Of a stretch of 64,000 nt of DNA, positions 15,390 through 22,135 are shown piece by piece. The stretch comes from Candidatus Saccharimonadota bacterium. Its GTDB lineage: Bacteria; Patescibacteriota; Saccharimonadia; Saccharimonadales; Saccharimonadaceae. A program made the position numbers and the translations under genes. Numbering within the stretch: the stretch's first letter is position 1; each line of letters opens with the position of its first letter. The stretch covers positions 124,001 through 188,000 of the forward strand of contig JAUCSD010000001.1 in NCBI GenBank assembly GCA_030445245.1, read 5' to 3'. The notes beneath the pieces were generated by a model. The model worked only from the letters and a program-made list of their open reading frames with translations. It was not told the DNA's origin and searched no databases.

Positions 15390-15648
15390 GATTGGTTGGT
15401 ACCTGCGAGTTCAACCAAACGCACCTTATACCCCCTATTCTAACTTTTAAAGTTAGGTTGTGCGCAATGAGTTACTAAGTATCTACCCTCCACTTTGTAA
15501 CTAAAAAATCATTGCGTGCATACTAATCCCTTTAACCGGCGGGCCTCTCGTATGTGTGAGGTGGGTCACGCTTTATCCTTTCGGGGATGCGTTAAAGGGC
15601 CAAAATGGCGCTCATAGTGATGCCCACCCTTACTATGAGCGCTTTTTT
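15390..15648 (+). ncRNA. Structured non-coding RNA, about 260 nt, family unknown
   Basis: Bounded by a strong promoter and an intrinsic terminator, with no open frame. Visible stems: TTGGTTGG/CAACCAA near the 5' end; CTAACTTT (15440-15447) with AAAGTTAG (15449-15456); CGCAATGA (15463-15470) with TCATTGCG (15509-15516), enclosing GTTAC/GTAAC and AAGT/ACTT; CCCTTTAAC (15528-15536) with GTTAAAGGG (15591-15599), enclosing two smaller hairpins. Single-stranded parts are C-rich (ACCCCC, CTACCCTCC), able to pair with Shine-Dalgarno sequences. I do not recognise RNase P, tmRNA, SRP or 6S RNA. It may be an independent small RNA or a leader controlling the ZIP gene 70 nt downstream. Confidence 0.65.
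15608..15648 (+). terminator. Terminator of the structured RNA
   Basis: GCGCTCATAGT (15608-15618) pairs perfectly with ACTATGAGCGC (15632-15642), followed by TTTTTT. Its loop contains CCCACC, complementary to GGTGGG at 15560-15565. Confidence 0.85.
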
Positions 15649-15716
15649 GTTACCAAAAAATAAATGAAATCATTCACACATATGTGTCTTCGGATCTTTA
15701 GGTTATCGCCGAGCTG

Positions 15717-16511
15717 ATGGTGGCTACGTGGCATTTTCTTGGCGGTGGTGGTATTATTTCTGTAATGACTATTTTCTTAATGATGCTCGTAATTATAATC
15801 GGGAGTGCCCTATCCTTAGCTGGTGGTATCGCCTTACTTCGGTTTAAGAAACGCCGTCAGGCTGCCCTGCTTCTTACGATGCCGTTTGGGGCGGGTGCGT
15901 TACTTGCCGCCGCTTTTTTTGATCTTTTGCCGGAGTCGCTTGATCTGGCAGAGCCTCGTTCGATGCTTCTTTATTGTCTCGGTGGCTTTATGTTTTTCTT
16001 CATTCTCGAGCGCTGTGCGACGTGGTTTCATCATCATCACGAACATGAGCACAATTCCCAGAATGCCCAGCAGCGTCGCCTAATTATGCTTGGAGACATG
16101 ACTCATAACGCAATAGATGGTATCGCTATCGGTGCTGCTTTTTTGGTCAGTATTCCAACGGGTATCATCACAACACTGGCTGTTTCGGCCCATGAAATTC
16201 CAAAGGAACTCGGTACCTTTGCCCTGCTTCTTACGAAGGGTTGGAAAGACAAAACAGTCATCTTGGCCAATCTTGCGACGGCACTCGCGACTATCCTAGC
16301 AGCACTCTTAGTCTATACGCTCGCAAAGGATCTTCATGAATTTGTCGCGCCGTTATTGGCGATGACATCAGGCTTCTTTATCTATGTTGCGGCGAGCGAT
16401 ATTATTCCAGACATTCACGAACAACCGCAAAAAATCGGCACCATTCAGGCGTTAATGCTTGTTGGGGGTGTGGTAATTGTTGGTTGGGTCATCACTCTTC
16501 TAGGGGTGTAG
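15717..16511 (+). CDS. ZIP-family metal transporter
   Basis: 264 aa, about eight membrane segments. The family signature is clear: HNAIDGIAIGAAF (helix 4, metal-binding His/Asn/Asp) and HEIPKELGTFALL (helix 5, HExPxExG). A histidine-rich cytoplasmic loop HHHHEHEHN precedes helix 4. ZIP proteins move Zn2+, Fe2+ or Mn2+ into the cytoplasm. ATG 15717 has only a weak Shine-Dalgarno; ATG 15765 is also possible and keeps all helices. The structured RNA and its terminator lie upstream, so metal-dependent control is possible. Confidence 0.88.
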   Translation: MVATWHFLGGGGIISVMTIFLMMLVIIIGSALSLAGGIALLRFKKRRQAALLLTMPFGAGALLAAAFFDLLPESLDLAEPRSMLLYCLGGFMFFFILERCATWFHHHHEHEHNSQNAQQRRLIMLGDMTHNAIDGIAIGAAFLVSIPTGIITTLAVSAHEIPKELGTFALLLTKGWKDKTVILANLATALATILAALLVYTLAKDLHEFVAPLLAMTSGFFIYVAASDIIPDIHEQPQKIGTIQALMLVGGVVIVGWVITLLGV

Positions 16512-16524
16512 GCATAAGCGTCTA

Positions 16525-16553
16525 TTGACATATAATACTTTATAGTCTATAAT
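16525..16553 (+). promoter_or_regulatory. Perfect consensus promoter
   Basis: TTGACA (16525-16530), 17 bp, TATAAT (16548-16553). Drives the 45-aa gene at 16609 and possibly the membrane protein behind it. Confidence 0.85.
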
Positions 16554-16608
16554 TATAAATAGTGTACCAAACGGCTACATGTACGTTACCCACGAGGGAG
16601 TTATACTC

Positions 16609-16746
16609 ATGGTGAAGCATCACAGTGCTAAGTGTAATGAGGAAGCGTCACTGCGTGCGGAGGGTCGGCTTGAAGAAGCAGACGTCATTCACAGGCAGTG
16701 TGTAACCGGCTGTAACTGCCCGAACCACGGCATAACGCGGGACTAG
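16609..16746 (+). CDS. Small Cys/His-rich protein, 45 aa
   Basis: ATG with GAGGGAG 10 nt upstream and a perfect promoter about 55 nt before. The sequence has HH near the start, Cys9, and a C-terminal cluster C-x3-C-x-C-x2-H (CVTGCNCPNH), which could bind zinc or another metal. No signal peptide. It follows the ZIP transporter gene, so a metal-related role is possible but unproven. Confidence 0.6.
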   Translation: MVKHHSAKCNEEASLRAEGRLEEADVIHRQCVTGCNCPNHGITRD

Positions 16747-16777
16747 GAAATTTAAAAGCCTTCTTCTGTTCCATATA

Positions 16778-16817
16778 TTTGTGGGGCAGGAGGATTGCCG
16801 TCCTCCTGCCCCACAAA
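16778..16817 (+). terminator. 17-bp hairpin after the Cys/His-rich gene
   Basis: TTTGTGGGGCAGGAGGA (16778-16794) pairs perfectly with 16801-16817, loop 6 nt. No T-run follows, so it could act as a terminator or as an RNA stabiliser/processing site before the next gene. Confidence 0.6.
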
Positions 16818-16866
16818 GTTGTCCATACTCTTTGTTGAATCCATAATTCTTTCACTGGAGGTCGCT

Positions 16867-17130
16867 ATGGCTCTGATTATGTCCGGTCTCGCACTTGCCA
16901 TCGTTCTTCTGATGGCAGGCGTGTGGCAGGAGGCGGGCGAAGTCGTCGCGTGGTACTTCGCTGCTGCGAGTTTTACTCTCATCACCCTTGTCTTCGTCCT
17001 TGCCGGCTTCATCATGAATACCATCACGGACGGATTCGTCTACGGGGGTCTCAACCTCGTGAGCGCCATCGGCTGCGCCATCTACGGATTCTTACAGAGT
17101 CCGGCGCCAGTGCGAAGCTCTTGTCGCTGA
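16867..17130 (+). CDS. Small membrane protein, GC-rich, unknown
   Basis: 87 aa from ATG 16867, with GGAGG 5 nt upstream; an earlier in-frame ATG lies inside the hairpin and is unlikely. Three hydrophobic segments (MALIMSGLALAIVLLMAGVW; WYFAAASFTLITLVFVLAGFIM; LVSAIGCAIYGFL) and a short polar end. No family recognised. I see no separate promoter, so it may be read through from 16609. Confidence 0.65.
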   Translation: MALIMSGLALAIVLLMAGVWQEAGEVVAWYFAAASFTLITLVFVLAGFIMNTITDGFVYGGLNLVSAIGCAIYGFLQSPAPVRSSCR

Positions 17131-17144
17131 GGTCAGGTAGCGTA

Positions 17145-17184
17145 GGTAGGACGGGTGAGGTGTTTTGCACTTCCCCGTTCTACC
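17145..17184 (+). terminator. Hairpin after the GC-rich membrane protein gene
   Basis: GGTAGGACGGG (17145-17155) pairs with CCCGTTCTACC (17174-17184), one G-T pair, with a further 6-bp inner stem. Convergent with pth. Confidence 0.65.
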
Positions 17185-17196
17185 AAGTGAATTCTT

Positions 17197-17772
17197 CTAG
17201 TCTTCTATAGACGGAAGTGAAACTTTAGTTATTTCAAACTTATTATCAATAAAACTATTTAAAAAACGCTCAGCGAGTATATAGACGTCCGATAGGGCGT
17301 TTTTTTCTTTGGTTGAAAAATGACTCAAGACGAAATCAGCATCGGGCATACGCTTGCGCAAATCAGTATAGATACCAATTCGAATACGTCGGTAGTTAGG
17401 GCCTATGTGCGCATTGAGCGACTTGATGCCGTTATTACCCGCGTCACTACCCTTCTCGCGCGTACGGATAGTGCCGAATGGCAATGCTAGGTCGTCATGA
17501 ATGACGAGAAAGTCAGTTGCTGGGTCGAGCTTATAAAAATCGATAAGCAGACGGGCGGCCTGTCCCGTCTCGTTATAGAATGTCGTGGGCTTAACAAGCA
17601 GGACTTTCTCACTACCAATATGCGTCTCGGCAATGTCGGCGTGAAACCTTGGCTTTTTAATAAATTCGGCCCTATGGCTATCTCCATAGCGATCCAACAT
17701 AAGAAATCCGACATTATGACGTGTTGTTGTGTATTCGTTTCCTGGATTGCCTTGAGCGAAGATGATTTTCAT
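17197..17772 (-). CDS. pth: Peptidyl-tRNA hydrolase
   Basis: 191 aa. Cleaves peptidyl-tRNAs released from stalled ribosomes. Conserved: GNPG (8-11), catalytic His19 and Asn20 in TRHNVGF, KPTTFYNETG with Asn67, IHDDLALPFG with Asp93, and the helix NNGIKS with Asn114. Length matches bacterial Pth1. FYNETG replaces the usual FMNxSG. Monocistronic, start with a TATA-rich promoter upstream. Confidence 0.93.
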   Translation of the reverse strand: MKIIFAQGNPGNEYTTTRHNVGFLMLDRYGDSHRAEFIKKPRFHADIAETHIGSEKVLLVKPTTFYNETGQAARLLIDFYKLDPATDFLVIHDDLALPFGTIRTREKGSDAGNNGIKSLNAHIGPNYRRIRIGIYTDLRKRMPDADFVLSHFSTKEKNALSDVYILAERFLNSFIDNKFEITKVSLPSIED

Positions 17773-17794
17773 ACTTGTTTTAGTATACCGTAGA

Positions 17795-17823
17795 TTGACT
17801 TATAGATGTAAATGATGTATAAT
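17795..17823 (+). promoter_or_regulatory. Promoter of the 89-aa membrane protein
   Basis: TTGACT (17795-17800), 17 bp, TATAAT (17818-17823); divergent to pth. Confidence 0.8.
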
Positions 17824-17873
17824 AACTTTTAGTTATTCATCGTTCGGATGGATACGAGAGAAAGCGGCCTGAC

Positions 17874-18143
17874 ATGCGAAAATTCCTTGCAGTGGCCTTG
17901 TGGGTCGTGGCTATCTACGAGATCTATCTGTTCTGGCATCTCCTGGGTGCGGCCGGAGCGGCGGAACTGAAGACTCAAGCTCTTCAGGGGATCGTCAGCT
18001 CGGGAGGCTACCCCACGGACAACCAGTGGAGAGAAGTGGAGTTGGGCTGGATCGACGCGGGACTCACGTTCGGTGGCGTCCTGGCCGTTCCGTTCATCTT
18101 CCTCCTCACCTTCTGGCTTCGTAAGAAGTACAAGCGGTCGTAA
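17874..18143 (+). CDS. Two-helix membrane protein, GC-rich, unknown
   Basis: 89 aa; purine-rich GAGAGAAAG upstream of ATG. A first helix near residues 5-27 (LAVALWVVAIYEIYLFWHLLG), a polar loop of about 35 residues, a second helix (GGVLAVPFIFLLTFWL) and a basic end RKKYKRS. Self-contained: own promoter, own terminator, GC-rich coding sequence in AT-rich flanks. Function unknown. Confidence 0.7.
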   Translation: MRKFLAVALWVVAIYEIYLFWHLLGAAGAAELKTQALQGIVSSGGYPTDNQWREVELGWIDAGLTFGGVLAVPFIFLLTFWLRKKYKRS

Positions 18144-18156
18144 ACCGCAATCCCGA

Positions 18157-18234
18157 CCTACGCGGTTCGCTGGATTGGTCACTAAGAAGTGTCCGATCAA
18201 TCCAGCTGGAGCCTATGCGTAGGCTTCTTTTTTT
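18157..18234 (+). terminator. Terminator between convergent genes
   Basis: Outer stem CCTACGC (18157-18163) with GCGTAGG (18217-18223) and an imperfect inner stem (GCTGGATTG with CAATCCAGC), followed by CTTCTTTTTTT. It overlaps the last base of der on the other strand. Confidence 0.8.
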
Positions 18235-19621
18235 ACTCTTCGTCGGTATCAGTTTTTTGGGCGAGTTTTTCTTTAGCTAACTGTTCTTTTTCACGGTTGG
18301 CTTTGATCTGTTTTTCATCGCGGAAACTAAATTTGATCGGTGTTCCTGCGTAGTTATAGGTTTCGCGAACAAGACGTTCAAGGTAACGTTTGTAGCTCCA
18401 GTGAATGTACTTAAGATTAGAACCGTAAATTACGAACCATGGTGGCGTGGTATCAGTCTGTACCATATAGCGAAGCTTTGGGTGGGTGTTCTTAAGACCA
18501 GCTGGTGGGTGGCGCTGAATAGCTTTTTGAAGCATGTCATTAAGGACACGAGTCTTTGTCTCTTGGCCACGACGAGCGTCGATGTCGAGTGCAAGATCAA
18601 ATAATTTTGTAACGTTCTGACCGGTTACGCTACTGGTAAAGATGAGCGGTGCCCAGGGGACGAACTTGAAGTTGTGAGCGATCTTAGGTGCGAGCGCGTC
18701 GCGTGTGTACGCATCTTTATCTTCGACAGAGTCCCATTTGCTAATGACGATGACGAGACCTTTACCTGCTTCGTCGATAATACCGGCGAGGCGTTGGTCA
18801 AGTTGCGTGTTGAGCTCGTTTACGTCCATAAGAAGGAAACAGACGTCGGATTCTTCGATTGCTTGTAGCGTACGAAGAACGCTGAATTTTTCGATGCCAA
18901 CTTCTTGCTTGCCTGGCTTACGCATACCTGCGGTGTCGAGGAGCTCAATATGGCGACCACCGTAACGGATAGCGATACGGTTAACGTCGCGGGTAGTACC
19001 AGCGATGTTGGCAACGATTGCTTGTTGCTTGCCAGCAAGGGTGTTAAAGAGGTTTGACTTACCAACGTTTGGTCGGCCGATTAGTGAGACGCGAAGGATT
19101 TCGTCAGGCTCTTCCTCGTGTGCCGCTGGGATAAGTTCAACAATTGCGTCAAGAACGTCAACGATGCCGTTTGTGTGCTCAGCAGAAGTTGAAATGATGT
19201 GCTTGATGCCAAGTCGCTTAAATTCATCAGGGGAAACGGTCGTTTTAAGATCGGCTTTGTTTGTAACAAGGATAACTTGCTTCTTTGAACGCAATGCTTT
19301 CTTAGCGACAGTGCGGTCTTGGTCACTTACGTACTGACTACTGTCTACGACTACGAGGATCACATCGGCAGCATCGGCCGCTTCGGTAATCTGTTCCTGG
19401 ATTGAAGCTTCGAACTCATCATTAGGATCTTTGAGGCCGGCGGTATCGACAAGCCAGAATGTGTGGTGTTTGTGTTCTACTTTTCCGAGTACATTATCAC
19501 GAGTAGTACCTGCTTCACGGGCAACGATTGCCTGCTGGGCGCGAACCATACGGTTAAAAAGCGAACTCTTGCCGACATTCGCTTGTCCAATAATTGCAAC
19601 GGTTGGTAATTTAGAAGCCAT
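18233..19621 (-). CDS. der: Ribosome biogenesis GTPase Der (EngA)
   Basis: 462 aa with two GTPase domains in tandem: GQANVGKS (12-19) with DTAGL and TNKADL, then GRPNVGKS (about 182-189) with DTAGM and SKWD. A C-terminal KH-like domain ([12 protein letters not shown]) follows, then a charged tail. Needed for assembly of the 50S subunit. Architecture and length are standard. Confidence 0.95.
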   Translation of the reverse strand: MASKLPTVAIIGQANVGKSSLFNRMVRAQQAIVAREAGTTRDNVLGKVEHKHHTFWLVDTAGLKDPNDEFEASIQEQITEAADAADVILVVVDSSQYVSDQDRTVAKKALRSKKQVILVTNKADLKTTVSPDEFKRLGIKHIISTSAEHTNGIVDVLDAIVELIPAAHEEEPDEILRVSLIGRPNVGKSNLFNTLAGKQQAIVANIAGTTRDVNRIAIRYGGRHIELLDTAGMRKPGKQEVGIEKFSVLRTLQAIEESDVCFLLMDVNELNTQLDQRLAGIIDEAGKGLVIVISKWDSVEDKDAYTRDALAPKIAHNFKFVPWAPLIFTSSVTGQNVTKLFDLALDIDARRGQETKTRVLNDMLQKAIQRHPPAGLKNTHPKLRYMVQTDTTPPWFVIYGSNLKYIHWSYKRYLERLVRETYNYAGTPIKFSFRDEKQIKANREKEQLAKEKLAQKTDTDEE

Positions 19622-19672
19622 AACTTTTGATAATTATAACAGAGGTTGTATTAGTTAGCGAGCATAAGAAGT

Positions 19673-19801
19673 ATGGATAAAGGGGTCAACACTCTTGGTG
19701 GTAGCTCTGTCGTACTGGGTGGAACGACCACTTGCGTATGGCGACGTGTCATTTCTGGTTGTGTATCTGCAGTTTTAATAAAAAAGAAAGTTGTCGATTA
19801 A
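19673..19801 (+). CDS. Possible 42-aa membrane peptide
   Basis: ATG 19673 with AAGAAG just upstream. The product is Gly/Thr/Val-rich in the first half (LGGSSVVLGGTTTC) then VWRRVISGCVSAVLIKKKVVD: one short hydrophobic stretch with a basic end. It lies in a 260-nt gap between der and a GC-rich gene. Weak: no clear promoter and no homologue known to me. Confidence 0.3.
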   Translation: MDKGVNTLGGSSVVLGGTTTCVWRRVISGCVSAVLIKKKVVD

Positions 19802-19812
19802 CTGGAATACTG

Positions 19813-19877
19813 CCCGGTCGCAGGCAGCTCCAACCTCCAATCTTGTGGAAAATTTTAGATAGCGGCCTGCGACCGGG
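19813..19877 (-). terminator. Long-loop hairpin after the 125-aa gene
   Basis: CCCGGTCGCAGGC (19813-19825) pairs perfectly with GCCTGCGACCGGG (19865-19877); the 39-nt loop is AT-rich. Starts 6 nt after the stop codon of the gene at 19884. Confidence 0.6.
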
Positions 19878-19883
19878 ATCGAG

Positions 19884-20261
19884 CTATAGTCCCTGTACGT
19901 CTGATCTGTCGAGCTTGCTGCTGTTTCTCAGGTGGATGGTGAGGGTGACGAGCTTGGAGCTGACCTGGACGAGTCCCCGCTGGGGGTCATCGGTCAACGT
20001 TTGCTGGCCTCGGAGGTCGAACGTGAACACGTTCGGGTTTCGCTTCGCTGCGGCCCTGTATACTCGCCAGGTGCCATCATCGGCGATCGCGGTCCACTCG
20101 GTGGTGATGATGAGGTTCGGTGCTCTTACTTCGATCGAGACGATGGGACCACGCAGGTGCATCCCTCGCCTGGACTCATCAACGTCGCCGCCGATCACCA
20201 TCCCCTTGTTTTGCGTTACCCAGGCTTGCCACACCTGTACAACTTCGCTAGCGCTTGTCAT
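19884..20261 (-). CDS. GC-rich orphan protein, 125 aa
   Basis: ATG 20261 is chosen because GGAAGTGAG lies just upstream; GTG 20270 is possible. No signal peptide or membrane helix. The middle is beta-rich (GPIVSIEVRAPNLIITTEW, WRVYRAAAKRNPNVFTFDLRG, GLVQVSSKLVTLTIHL), which suggests a small beta-barrel or sandwich. No family recognised. Own promoter with 17-bp spacing and own 3' hairpin. Confidence 0.65.
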   Translation of the reverse strand: MTSASEVVQVWQAWVTQNKGMVIGGDVDESRRGMHLRGPIVSIEVRAPNLIITTEWTAIADDGTWRVYRAAAKRNPNVFTFDLRGQQTLTDDPQRGLVQVSSKLVTLTIHLRNSSKLDRSDVQGL

Positions 20262-20297
20262 GCGACTCACTTCCGTCTAGATGTATAGCGTGTGTAT

Positions 20298-20326
20298 ATT
20301 ATAAATAATTACTAAAGAGCATTCAA
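20298..20326 (-). promoter_or_regulatory. Promoter of the 125-aa gene
   Basis: Minus strand TTGAAT (20321-20326), 17 bp, TATAAT (20298-20303). Confidence 0.7.
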
Positions 20327-20378
20327 TATTAAATAAGTAATATTTCATTTAAGAATAAGGTGAGTGAATATATATCAC

Positions 20379-21062
20379 CTAGCGCATATCGACGGTTTTG
20401 TATTCACCTGGTTTCATATCATCAAGTGAATAATTGCCGAACTGGGTACGATGAAGCGTGACGACGTTGTATCCGAGCGCCATGAATGTGCGACGGATCT
20501 GACGATTACGGCCTTCATGCATCGTAATTTCATAGCGCTTGCCCGCTTCTCGCATGACGGTAAACTTGCTTGGGCCATCCTCAAGTTGGACGCCATGGTC
20601 GCTAATCATTTGTTGGTGTAGCGGAGCGAGCTCGTGGTCTAGTTCAACTGTATATACCTTCGTCTTATTAAACTTCGGGTGGGTCATCCGGTAGGCAAAG
20701 TCACCGTCATTTGAAAGAAGGATTAAGCCAGAACTATCCTTATCAAGTCGACCAACAGGCTTAAACACCTGATAGTCGGGTGGCAGGATAGCATAAATTG
20801 TAGGTGTGTCGCCTTGATCACGGCGTGAACACACATAGCCACTGGGTTTATTAAGCATAATATAGCGATATGCTGTACCGTCGGTGACGGGTGTCCCCTT
20901 GACCGCTATAGCGTCACCTTCGTTAAAACGGGCACCGAGCGTTGCGACGGTGTTGTTAACAGTTACTTGCTCGCGTTCGATTAATTCGTCAGCCTCACGG
21001 CGGGAAATACCCAGTTGAAGTGCGAGGTGTTTATTAAGGCGAAGTGTAGCAGGTTCAGTCAT
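20379..21062 (-). CDS. RsuA/RluB-family pseudouridine synthase
   Basis: 227 aa. N-terminal S4 RNA-binding domain (LNKHLALQLGISRREADELI...VTVNNTVATLG), then the catalytic domain with GRLDKDSSGLILLSNDG containing the catalytic Asp, and C-terminal GRNRQIRRTF, all typical of the RsuA/RluB/RluE/RluF group that modifies rRNA. The exact target uridine (23S versus 16S) cannot be decided from sequence. Its start is 15 nt after the response regulator stop, so they may be cotranscribed. Confidence 0.9.
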   Translation of the reverse strand: MTEPATLRLNKHLALQLGISRREADELIEREQVTVNNTVATLGARFNEGDAIAVKGTPVTDGTAYRYIMLNKPSGYVCSRRDQGDTPTIYAILPPDYQVFKPVGRLDKDSSGLILLSNDGDFAYRMTHPKFNKTKVYTVELDHELAPLHQQMISDHGVQLEDGPSKFTVMREAGKRYEITMHEGRNRQIRRTFMALGYNVVTLHRTQFGNYSLDDMKPGEYKTVDMR

Positions 21063-21080
21063 AGATATACTGATTATACA

Positions 21081-22085
21081 CTAGCTAGCGCTAGGTGGCT
21101 GTGGACCGGGGGTAAATGGCGGTGGTGTGCGAGGTGTTTCCTCGAAATTAATACCTGATGGTGCAACTGGAGCAGCAGGCCGAGGCGCGGAGAACATTGA
21201 TGGCTGTGGCGCTGGAGCGGCTGGTGTTGGCTGTGGCATGCTTGCTTGTACTGGCGGTTGTGTAACCGGTACTGCAAATGTTTGTGGAGCTACTAGTGCT
21301 GGTGGCGGCGGTGGCGCGACTGGCGCAGAAAGAGGCGCTCCTCCCCCATTTAATTCTTGTTCCATGAGGCTGTTAAGATCAGGCTTTGGTGGTTGTCCGG
21401 CTGGTGCAGCTATAGGGTGAATAATACGATCCCCTAGGTTAGCTGGGCGTGTCGTTGAAAAAGGCGCAGTAGGTTGAGGAAGATTACTCGGAGCATTTAC
21501 CTGAGGCTGAGCCATAGGTCGAGGTGCCTGAGGTGGTCGCTGAATGGTTGGTGGAGGTGTTGGTGGCGTAAAGCTTTGTGGGGCGGCTTGAGCGACCGGT
21601 GCTACAGCTGGAGCGGCAGGCGCAATAGGCCGTGGTGCAACAGTTTGAGTGGGTCGTGGCATACTGCTTGGGGCAGGACCACCAAATGTTTGAGCAGCTG
21701 AGACGGTCGTGACCGGCGCGTCTCCAAGTACTTCATGGACAGTGCGAACGACGTCCTCGATACCGACTTGGGATTTAACTAGGTAGCGGTCAGCACCAAG
21801 TGCCTCACCACGTGCACGCTGATCTTCGCTTGAGAGCGCGGTCATCATGATAACTTTAATAGCCTTTGTCTCGGTCGTTGAGCGAAGGATATCGAGCATG
21901 TCAAAGCCACTAATTTTTGGCATCATCACATCACTAACAATCAGTTGAGGACGTTCTTTGATTGCCATGGCAAGCGCTTCTTCTCCGTCGCCGGCAGATA
22001 CGATATCGTATCCCTCGGCTAGTAGTCGTACGCCGTAGATTTCACGTAAGCTCTTGTCATCCTCTACCAGTAATACTTTGGTCAT
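21081..22085 (-). CDS. Response regulator with proline-rich tail
   Basis: 334 aa. Residues 1-120 are a receiver domain: acidic pocket E8-D9-D10, phospho-acceptor D52 (VSDVMMPK), the switch residue in MMTALSS and Lys in YLVKSQ. Instead of a DNA-binding output domain there is a tail of about 200 residues made mostly of Pro, Ala, Gln and Val with repeated PAP/PPP motifs, likely disordered. It pairs with the histidine kinase 50 nt upstream. Output is probably by protein-protein contact. Confidence 0.85.
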   Translation of the reverse strand: MTKVLLVEDDKSLREIYGVRLLAEGYDIVSAGDGEEALAMAIKERPQLIVSDVMMPKISGFDMLDILRSTTETKAIKVIMMTALSSEDQRARGEALGADRYLVKSQVGIEDVVRTVHEVLGDAPVTTVSAAQTFGGPAPSSMPRPTQTVAPRPIAPAAPAVAPVAQAAPQSFTPPTPPPTIQRPPQAPRPMAQPQVNAPSNLPQPTAPFSTTRPANLGDRIIHPIAAPAGQPPKPDLNSLMEQELNGGGAPLSAPVAPPPPPALVAPQTFAVPVTQPPVQASMPQPTPAAPAPQPSMFSAPRPAAPVAPSGINFEETPRTPPPFTPGPQPPSAS

Positions 22086-22135
22086 ATTATCTCTATTGTA
22101 CTAAGCGCCCGTTAAAAATGCTATAGCCCTTATGC

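Noticed and set aside
15390-15648. RNase P, tmRNA, SRP or 6S RNA
   Set aside because: None of the conserved sequence blocks of those RNAs is present, and there is no long closing stem as in 6S RNA.
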